Assembly (NCBI GenBank): GCA_021414045.1
Contig: JAIOPF010000141.1
Span: 1 to 5,074 of the forward strand
Direction: 5' to 3'
DNA length: 5,074 bases
Source: Deltaproteobacteria bacterium
GTDB taxonomy: Bacteria; UBA10199; DSSB01
The position numbers were made by a program, and so were the translations under genes. Below the pieces are notes generated by a model that saw nothing but the letters and a program-made list of their open reading frames with translations, was not told where the DNA came from and did not search any database. Shown in pieces: positions 1 through 5,074 of the stretch (the stretch's first letter is position 1; each line of letters begins with the position of its first letter).

Positions 1-2
1 AA

Positions 3-557
3 TACCTGCAGAAGCTGGATGATTATGAGTACCAAAAGCGCGTGGGCTACCCCTTGGAATTTCTCTCCGGCGTTCTGACCGCGGAGACCGACAGCAAGCG
101 CGGGTCCGATGACGACATCGACTACTTGATGATTAAGAAGCCCACGGTCGACGAGGAACAGAAAGACGTCCAGGCCTTCCTCAACGAGATCGCGCGCCTC
201 TGCGCCACCGGCGAATGCGGGTCGGTGCAGGACGCGATGACTCAACTCCGCTCCGAACCGCGCTATTACATGCTTTATTACTTTTTGGATAACACCGGCC
301 GCGGCAAGGATACGCTGGCTTACATCAAGACCATGGCGAACCCCACTCTCACCGACCAACAAATGTCCGGGGAAAGCTTGCGGCTGGCGGAGAAACTGCT
401 GGGTCGGGACGACTTCAATTACTCGATGAACGTCGCGGCCCCTTTGATGCGCGACCCTTACGTCGGCAAACAGGCCAAATCCTTGGTGAAGGACCGAATT
501 CCGGACGAGGCGAAGTGGTACTACCGCAAACAGGCGATTTGGAAGGCCGTCAAAGAC
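3..557 (+). other. Helical region at the visible N-terminal side
   Basis: Residues 1-185 are rich in Leu, Ala, Glu, Lys and Arg with few Gly or Pro, and read as a run of amphipathic helices. The stretch around residues 119-160 (SLRLAEKLLGRDDF, then a helix with AAPLMRDPYVGKQ) has the feel of a TPR- or HEAT-like helical pair. I could not identify a repeat period that would prove this. Two cysteines six residues apart (LCATGEC, near 198-219) form no obvious metal site. No function can be assigned. The section continues upstream of the window. Confidence 0.4.
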
Positions 558-3500
558 ATTTTGATTGTCCCCGCGATCGTCGAAGGCCGGTACAAAGACG
601 CCGCGATCAGCGCCATCATCACGATCTGCAGCTTCGGCGTGGGCCGCATCGCCAGCGCCGGCGCGAAGATGGCATGGGCCGGCTTTACCGCGCGCGGCCT
701 GGCAGAAGGCGGGTGGCTGGCACGGCTGGCCGTCAGTTCTCCGCGTCTTTTCTGGGCGGTGAGGGCGGCCCGCGTGGTGACCATCGCCGCTGCCGACAAC
801 GCCGGCTTCACGGTGGGCGGAATGATGGGAGAATCCGTCGTCACTGGTAAGAATCAATTCGGTTGGGCCCGCTTCAAGCATGAAATGCTGCTAGGCATGC
901 TTCCGTTTGGCTTGGTTCATATGTCCGGAAAAGCCATGGGAGCGATCACCAAACAGGCCGAACACATCCCCTGGATGAAAGTCGCCACCGAAGCCGAAGC
1001 GGCCGTGCTGAAGCAGGAAGGGAAGGCCGCGGTCACGCGTGGCTGGCGCGCGGCGCTATGGGGCGGACAACGCATGATGAATGCGAGCGCCTTCACGATA
1101 GGCGGAGTCCTCAATAAAAAATTGGGTTGGGCGGAAGACGATGGCGCTTCGCTCGCCATGATGTTTTTGCAGAATATCGCGACCGACCTGCAAATGACGG
1201 CCGCGCACGCCGGAGTGAATCGCATGACCGGCGGGAAACTCGAAAAGCTCGATCAAAAATGGGAGCGCGAGTGGAATGTATTTCCCGCGCTCGCCAAGCT
1301 GAAGGTCGATCCGAAACACCCAGCGGGAAAAGCGATGGCTGAATTTGTGGGGCATTACGCCGATATTCTGGGCGCGAAACGGGGGAAACCGCTCAGTTCC
1401 AATGAATTGCTCAAGGAGATCACCAAGCTCAACGCACCCGTCGAGGCCTGGCTGAAAAAACAAGGGCTGAACGGCAACAGTTATGAGGCGGCTCGCCTGC
1501 ACCTGTTTCGCGTCGTTTCCGAAAAAGGCTGGAGCGCCGACACCATCACTGAATATACCAAGGCCTTGCCTGATCCCCTCCTGCTCGATCACGCCGTGGA
1601 TTCGATCTTCAAGGGCGAGAAGGGTCAAGCGGACCGGGACGCCGTCAAGGGCCTGTTGGCGGCTTGGGCCTTGGCCGAGGCCGGTTCTCCCAAGGAATTC
1701 GCCGACCGGGTGAAGAACTTCGCGGACATGGCTCCGGATATCGGAGATACGCTGCGCGCCACGGTCAATGAAATCCTCGGACCCAAGGCGAGCCAGACGC
1801 CGGTGGGCAGGCGCCTGATGCAACAACTGTTCTTGCGGGCGATGTCCGTCGCCGACCATCCCGAGGAATTGCCGGCCATCATGCGCTCGATCAGCGACAT
1901 GGCTCCGAGGCTGCGCTCGCGGATGGACCAGCTCCTCGCCGCCAGCGGCCTTTCCGGACGAGAGGCCTCCCTGGCGATGACGGAATGGGTGTTGAGTAAT
2001 GGCCACGGCCCGGTAAGCTTGGATCACTTGTTGACCCAGGCGAAACAGGGCGAGGTCGTATTCGTCCTGGAAAACGGCAAAATCAGCATCGCCGACGTCG
2101 CCCCGGCGAATCAACCCGCGAGAAAAACCGCCGTGGCCCAGGGTCTAGCCGCTTGGGAAAAGAAAAAGACCGTCAACGAAGCGGTGGAGCTGTCCCAGGA
2201 ATTCGGCTTGGACCAGAGCCTCTACTCCAAGGCGAATCGCGAGCGTTACGAGGCGATGCTGCAACAAGCCGAGCAGCAAGGGAACGTTCCCTTGGAAGTC
2301 GTCCGGGATCTTTTCGGAAAAATCCGTTCCCGCGTCGAGAAGCATGTCGATCCCATGCATCAGGACGGGGTGCTGCGCGGACTTTATCTGGATATCTTGT
2401 CCGGAAAAGTCGGCAAGAAGGAACTCCTCCATCTCATCGACGGGCTCAACAAGGGCGAAATCACCCTTGAGGTTTCCGATTTCGGCAATTACGTCCTCGT
2501 CCCCAAAAGTAAGGCAGCCGAGCAGCCGGCCATCGACGTCGGCGTTCAAGACAATGCCGGGGATAAGACCCAGGTGAAGCCGCGTCCGAAACCCCAAGAT
2601 CCCCAGATGCAGACCAAGCCGGTCGACGTCGCGACACCGGACACACCGAAGGTCGAACCAGCGACGGGCGCCACGATTCCCACGGCAGTGAAACCGATCG
2701 ATGCCGGCGACCATAAGCGAATGCTCGCCTCGCGACTCGAGGCTTTGAAAAAGCTCAACGCCGAGATCCAGAATTTAACGGATATGGCGCGAAGCGGTAA
2801 AATAAAGCCGCAAGACGTCCCGGATGCCCTGCAAAAATTAAAGGATCAAAAGAATAAGATCGTCGAGGAACTCAATGTCTTGGTCGCCCAGGGGTCCTTG
2901 GAAGCTAAGGATCTTCCGGCGGATTCCCATGATATGAAAGTGGGCGATGTCGTCATCATGCGCGACGGAAAAGGTATCGGCATTGTCACCCGGATCGACG
3001 ACCGCGGGGTGCATATCGAGGGTCATGGAGAAATGGCGAGCATCCTAACGCCCCATGATCAGTGGTCGAAACAACTCTACAAACTCTTGAGGCCCGCGGA
3101 GCCCGCTGCGGTACCCGAAACCCATCCCACCGAGGAATGGGGCCATCAAACCTTAGCGGATGCCTCGTCGCGCGGGAAAGACAAAGTTGGAGCGAAGGAT
3201 CCAGTGGCTCACGCCCTCATTCCCATGAACGGCCGGGACGCCGCCGAGTCTTCGCGTTTTGCGAACGATTTTAAGGTCTATCAAAATCAAGTCACGCAGC
3301 ATCCCGCGGATCAACTGCCGGTCAAGTTGCGGGATAGGCTCCGAGATTTCATCAAGACGTCGGCCGCGGACGGAAATGAGCACCGCATCTTTGCCGTGGA
3401 ATTTGCCGATGGCACCGTGGTGATCTCCGAGGGCGTCACCGCGGGAAGTCCTTTTAACGTTAAAAATGATGCAGGCACGAGGCGTGCGCTACAGACCATC

Positions 3501-5072
3501 CTCGACTCCGTTGGGGAGAATGCGAAACGCGGCAATTCGCCGGTGAAGGTTTACGACTATCACAGCCATCCTCAGAGGGGAAAACTACACCCCGATGGGA
3601 GACTTTTTACCGAGACCAACACCACGGATTGCCGGAGTTGGGATGCCGCCGCCGCGTTCTTTCGCGGAAAATTCCAAGGGATGGGCATCAAGGGGAACGT
3701 CGTTCTCGAGGGCGGCGCCATGCCCGTAAAACTTACGGAAGGCAGCACGGCACCCACCCAGGATCTTCCCTACATTGCCACCTACCGAAATGAAGTAGCA
3801 ACGAGCGAGGCGCTTCGTTTTGACAACCGCAACGCCAAGAAATTCCGGGACGAGTACCATCTGGGAAACAGCCTCGTCTCCGACCCGCGGGTGGCGGCCC
3901 ACCATGCGACGATCTACGAAACATCGTCGCGTGACAATATCGTCATCGAGGATAATGCCGATCCGAAGGTGCAAACCTGGTTTCGCGATCCCAAAAGCGA
4001 CGATTGGGCTCAAATTCCCGCGGGCAAGGAATATAAGATGGAGGCGGGGAAGTCCTTGGAACTCCGGGTCGGAACATCTTTGGAGGATGCAGTCGCGCTT
4101 CATTTGGATTCCGAGAAGGGAAAATCGCCCGTCCTATCCGTATTGAAGGGCTCCGGTTCGGCGACCTCGCCAACGACCTCCGTGGGACCGACGAATCCGC
4201 GGCTTTCGAACGACCAAGACGATGGGACGCAGCGGGGCAAAAAAATCGGTAAGCCCAAGGAAGAATCCCGTCCGGAAACTCCATTGCCCCAAGACGCGAC
4301 CAAGCGTTCCGGGAAGGGCAGGACTCCGATTCCCACAGTGGCTCCTATTTCAAGCCAAGAGGTGCCGATGGCCGCGCGTGGCGAAGGCGCGGACGGTGTC
4401 CCGGATCGGATTTCCGGATCCGGAGGCGGAACTCGGAGCCAAGATCCCACGAAAGTAGGAGCTGCGGATGCTTCCGTCGCCACCGCCACCGATCGCGATG
4501 CACCGCGCGCGGCATTCTTCCTGACGAACGATGGTCTCGACAGCCTAAGCGTTGCCCATGGACAGGCATCGCCGGTGGTCTGGAGCAGCCACGATGCGGG
4601 CATCCCGGGCAAGGCTTGGAAGGTTGAAATCAAACCGCTTGGGGACGGCGAGTTTTCCCTGCTCCCAATCAACGGAGATATCGCCGTCAAGGCGGGAAAT
4701 TCCTGGGCCCCTGCCTCCAGGAGCGGCACCACGCTGGAAGACGGCATGCATCTCCGCTTCGGCGACGTCGAGATCATTTACCGCAAGCCGAACTCGGATG
4801 CGGCCCGCGATCTCGCGACCGGTAGCCGTCAAGCGGACGAAAATCTCGCCGGAAATTTGCTGGATTACTATTCCGGCGCTCATGAGCAGGCTACCTTAGC
4901 CGTATTTGCGGCACGAAAAGACTCCTGGGGCGAGCAAGCGCGATATTTCCAAGAGGGCATGAAGGAATTGACGACTAAGCTGGCTGAATATCGTCAGCTC
5001 GAAACCGAATATCGCAAAGCGCCGACCGTGGAGCAACGCAAGGCCCTCAACGAAAAGTGGGCCGAAGTCGAA
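3..5072 (+). CDS. Giant multidomain protein, internal fragment (both ends open)
   Basis: One frame is open for 1,690 codons across the whole window, with no start or stop inside it, so this is the middle of a gene longer than 5 kb. I do not recognise a named family for the full protein. The visible order is: helical N-part, hydrophobic Ala/Gly-rich helices (residues 186-315), a long helical region with internal repeats (about 316-836), Pro-rich linker (837-902), coiled coil (903-963), SH3/KOW-like segment (976-1031), JAMM/JAB-like domain (1106-1247), FHA-like domain 1 (1270-1370), low-complexity linker (1379-1503), FHA-like domain 2 (1504-1595), and a charged helical end. Codon use looks even throughout and shows no frameshift. 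Its location in the cell cannot be judged because the N-terminus is missing. The mix of hydrophobic helices, peptidase-like and FHA-like modules suggests a secreted, surface or conflict-type protein, but this is inference. A scaffold acting in the cytoplasm is equally possible. That the frame is coding is nearly certain; the function is unknown. Confidence 0.97.
558..947 (+). other. Hydrophobic Ala/Gly-rich helical segments (pre-toxin-like)
   Basis: Residues 186-315 contain three apolar stretches: ILIVPAIVEG plus AAISAIITICSFGVG (186-214), the segment from GWLARLAV to TVGGMMGE (237-278), and MLLGMLPFGLVHMSGKAMGA (about 295-314). The first has the form of a short helix, then an EGRYKDAA turn, then an Ala/Ile helix ending in a Gly-rich turn and lysine. 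From memory this resembles the helical segment found before the toxin domain in many Rhs-type and other polymorphic toxins, where it is thought to help membrane passage. The stretches are short (15-20 residues) and Gly-rich, so they could be membrane-inserting or simply buried helices in a soluble fold. The hydrophobic pattern is seen directly; the comparison is inference. Confidence 0.4.
948..1652 (+). other. Helical middle region, no recognised domain
   Basis: Residues 316-550 are mostly predicted helix, with charged loops around the GKLEKLDQKWERE segment (about 411-423). I see no catalytic motif, metal site or signal. Near its end (about 500-535, around ALPDP at 522-526) lies a weak extra copy of the 57-residue repeat that follows. 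It has a similar helix length, and a proline 55 residues before the equivalent proline in the next unit. This suggests the repeat array may begin here, but the sequence match is poor. Confidence 0.35.
1653..1991 (+). repeat. Tandem 57-residue helical repeat (two clear units)
   Basis: Unit A starts at residue 551 and unit B at residue 608, exactly 57 residues (171 bases) apart and with no gaps over about 35 residues. Matching positions are L552/L609, A556/A613, A560/A617, P563/P620, E565/E622 and the shared DMAP at 575-578 and 632-635. SPKEF in A corresponds to HPEEL in B. Hydrophobic positions between the matches are also conserved. The pattern is that of a two-helix unit (helix, Pro-capped turn, helix, DMAP, helix), as in alpha-solenoid repeats. 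The DNA itself is not closely repeated, so the duplication is old. I cannot place it in a named repeat family. Confidence 0.5.
1992..2066 (+). repeat. LS..G...L.HL......GE module, copy 1
   Basis: Residues 664-685 carry the pattern L-S-x3-G-x3-L-x-H-L-x6-G-E-V, followed by a beta-like stretch (VVFVLENGKISIAD). The same spacing recurs without gaps 135 residues later. It appears to be a helix running into a short beta hairpin, closing a helical block before a more variable stretch (about 700-798). The function is unknown. Confidence 0.45.
2397..2501 (+). repeat. LS..G...L.HL......GE module, copy 2
   Basis: Residues 799-820 match copy 1 at eight fixed positions (L, S, G, L, H, L, G, E) over 22 residues with no gap. 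They are again followed by a beta-like stretch (ITLEVSDFGNYVLVP, 820-834). In this copy the module is the last ordered element before the Pro-rich linker. A repeated block ending in the same helix-plus-hairpin suggests an internal duplication of about 135 residues, of which only the ends remain recognisable. Confidence 0.45.
2511..2708 (+). other. Pro/Lys/Asp-rich disordered linker
   Basis: Residues 837-902 are rich in Pro, Lys, Asp, Thr, Val and Gln, with recurring K-P, T-P and V-K-P steps (for example VKPRPKPQDPQMQTKPVD). Aromatic residues are absent and hydrophobic clusters are few. This is typical of a flexible linker between folded blocks. It separates the helical half of the visible protein from the coiled coil and the domains beyond. 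No other function is visible. Confidence 0.75.
2709..2891 (+). other. Short coiled-coil or helical hairpin
   Basis: Residues 903-963 form two Leu/Lys/Glu-rich helices. The first holds LASRLEALKKLNAEIQNL and the second DALQKLKDQKNKIVEELNVL, joined by a short turn with SGKIKPQDVP. Leucine and isoleucine spacing fits heptads in both. An antiparallel hairpin is the simplest reading, and dimerisation is possible. It sits immediately before the SH3/KOW-like segment. Confidence 0.6.
2928..3095 (+). other. SH3/KOW-like small beta domain
   Basis: Residues 976-1031 begin MKVGDVVIMRDGKGIGIVTR and continue with a strand (GVHIEGHG), then a helix (DQWSKQLYKLLRP). The VGD-VV turn followed by a G-x-G-x-V strand and a second short strand is the usual start of small SH3-like barrels such as KOW, CarD-type or related domains, which bind nucleic acid or peptide. 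The segment is short, and the helix at its end is not typical of KOW. The call is therefore for the fold type only. A linker of about 70 residues (1032-1105) without clear motifs follows. Confidence 0.4.
3318..3743 (+). other. JAMM/MPN (JAB)-like domain, possibly a metallopeptidase
   Basis: Residues 1106-1247 start with a helix (KLRDRLRDFIKTS), then strands around EHRIFAVEFADGT and VVISEGVTAG, a second helix (ALQTILDSVGENA), then VKVYDYHSHP. The HxHP pair (H1187, H1189) after a strand, with an earlier glutamate (E1126 best, E1143 possible) and a later acidic residue at a helix start (D1214 in RSWDAAAAFF), is the order of the zinc site in JAMM peptidases. The layout recalls JAB-related domains in Rhs-type proteins such as DUF4329. 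Two deviations are plain. The family norm is HxH-x7-SxxD, whereas D1214 lies 25 residues after the second His, and the serine is at S-x-D spacing. Activity is therefore uncertain, and D1198 is an alternative ligand. In the wider family these enzymes cleave isopeptide or peptide bonds; here self-processing of the giant protein is only a guess. Confidence 0.42.
3810..4112 (+). other. FHA-like domain 1 (degenerate)
   Basis: Residues 1270-1370 follow the FHA layout. LGN (1287-1289) stands where LGR is usual, VAAHHATI (1297-1304) stands for V-S-R-x-H-A-x-I, a strand plus loop IVIEDNADPKVQTWF stands for Y-I-x-D-x-x-S-x-N-G-T-x-V-N, and MEAGKSLELRVGT (1348-1358) stands for L-x-x-G-D-x-I-x-L-G. FHA domains bind phosphothreonine peptides. 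The arginine of GR, the serine of SxxH and the asparagine-glycine pair that contact the phosphopeptide are all missing or changed, while the scaffold histidine (H1301) remains. The fold is probably kept, but classical phosphothreonine binding is probably lost. It follows the JAMM-like domain after a linker of about 22 residues. Confidence 0.5.
4137..4511 (+). other. Low-complexity Ser/Thr/Pro/Gly/Lys linker
   Basis: Residues 1379-1503 are dominated by Ser, Thr, Pro, Gly, Lys, Arg and Asp, with SGSATSPTTS, a KKIGKPKEESRP basic stretch and an SGSGGG run. There is almost no aromatic content and no regular helix pattern. This reads as a disordered spacer of about 125 residues between the two FHA-like domains. 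Ser/Thr next to basic residues could be phosphorylation sites, but no consensus stands out. Confidence 0.7.
4512..4787 (+). other. FHA-like domain 2 (degenerate)
   Basis: Residues 1504-1595 open with a strand AFFLTNDG, then SLSVAHGQASPVVW. AGIPGKAWKVEIKPLGDGEF lies where the SRxHAxI strand and hairpin occur in FHA domains. SLLPINGDIAVKAG and the closing TLEDGMHLRFGDVEIIYR (1578-1594) match the L-x-D-G-D-x-I-x-F-G-x-x-x-I-x-F end of the family well. The last part is the strongest FHA signature in the window. As in domain 1, the binding residues (GR, SxxH) are absent (PGKAW replaces SRRHA), so a structural or non-phosphate ligand role is likelier than phosphothreonine recognition. Confidence 0.5.
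4788..5072 (+). other. Charged helical/coiled-coil region leaving the window
   Basis: Residues 1596-1690 are rich in Glu, Lys, Arg, Gln, Ala and Leu, with a helix through MKELTTKLAEYRQLETEYRK (1653-1672) whose hydrophobic positions fit coiled-coil heptads, then a further helix from VEQRKALNEKWAEVE. The reading frame is still open at the last base, so this segment continues into sequence not shown. Nothing indicates the protein is near its C-terminus. Confidence 0.6.
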
Positions 5073-5074
5073 TC

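Noticed and set aside
515..850. Short + strand frame with an Arg-rich product
   Set aside because: The product is almost all Arg, Gly and His in mixed order, typical of an out-of-frame reading of GC-rich coding DNA, and it overlaps the continuous gene.
1056..2114. 352-codon open frame on the minus strand
   Set aside because: It is in exact codon register with the + strand gene, so it is closed only where the sense strand uses TTA, CTA or TCA, which are rare in this GC-rich gene. Its protein is Arg/His/Gly-rich with no recognisable domain, while the sense frame is open over the whole window with sensible domain patterns.
2145..2714. 189-codon open frame on the minus strand
   Set aside because: It has the same in-register antisense effect. 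It overlaps the repeat and linker regions of the real gene and shows no domain of its own.
3561..3644. Cytidine-deaminase-like site, from the HSH and the later TDC
   Set aside because: Deaminases need H/C-A-E and PCxxC. There is no glutamate after the His and no second cysteine, and the HSHP after a strand fits JAMM better.
3585..4103. 172-codon open frame on the minus strand
   Set aside because: It is antisense in register with the JAMM-like and first FHA-like domains, and has no independent motif.
4100..4777. 225-codon open frame on the minus strand
   Set aside because: It lies opposite the low-complexity linker and second FHA-like domain. Its Ser/Pro/Arg-rich composition is what the antisense of such a linker gives.
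1..5074. Mobile element, CRISPR array, RNA gene or intergenic regulatory site
   Set aside because: I saw no terminal inverted repeats, regular short repeats, tRNA-like folds or non-coding gaps, and the reading frame covers every base except the first two and last two.

Overview
The window is the interior of one very large protein-coding gene. On the + strand, the frame whose codons start at positions divisible by 3 (3, 6, 9 ...) has no stop codon from base 3 to base 5072, which is 1,690 consecutive codons. Neither the start nor the stop codon is in the window, so the protein is longer than 1,690 residues on both sides. There is no intergenic DNA, and I see no RNA gene, promoter, terminator, IS element or CRISPR array. 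Residue n of the visible protein lies at bases 3n to 3n+2, and residue numbers below use that scheme.

Layout, N- to C-terminal as visible: (1) an all-helical section (3-557). (2) Hydrophobic, Ala/Gly-rich helices (558-947) that recall the helical segments preceding toxin domains in polymorphic toxins. (3) A long soluble helical region (948-2510) with two kinds of internal repeat: a gap-free 57-residue tandem pair, and a separate LS..G...L.HL......GE module present twice. (4) A Pro-rich disordered linker (2511-2708). (5) A short coiled coil (2709-2891). (6) A small beta-rich, SH3/KOW-like segment (2928-3095) followed by a linker. (7) A JAMM/MPN (JAB)-like domain with an HSHP signature (3318-3743). 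(8) A first degenerate FHA-like domain (3810-4112). (9) A 125-residue low-complexity linker (4137-4511). (10) A second degenerate FHA-like domain (4512-4787). (11) A charged helical/coiled-coil region running off the end (4788-5072).

The organism appears to be a bacterium with moderately high GC (roughly 55-60% by eye) and a preference for G/C in third positions. Giant multidomain proteins mixing FHA-like, JAB-like and hydrophobic helical modules occur in bacteria with complex surface, predatory or interbacterial-conflict lifestyles. That would suit a Deltaproteobacteria/Bdellovibrionota-type or similar lineage, but nothing here fixes the taxon.

The most interesting reading is that this is an uncharacterised giant modular protein in which a possible JAMM-like peptidase sits directly beside paired FHA-like domains, downstream of a hydrophobic helical hairpin. 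I recognise no named gene, and the domain calls rest on motif reading by eye.
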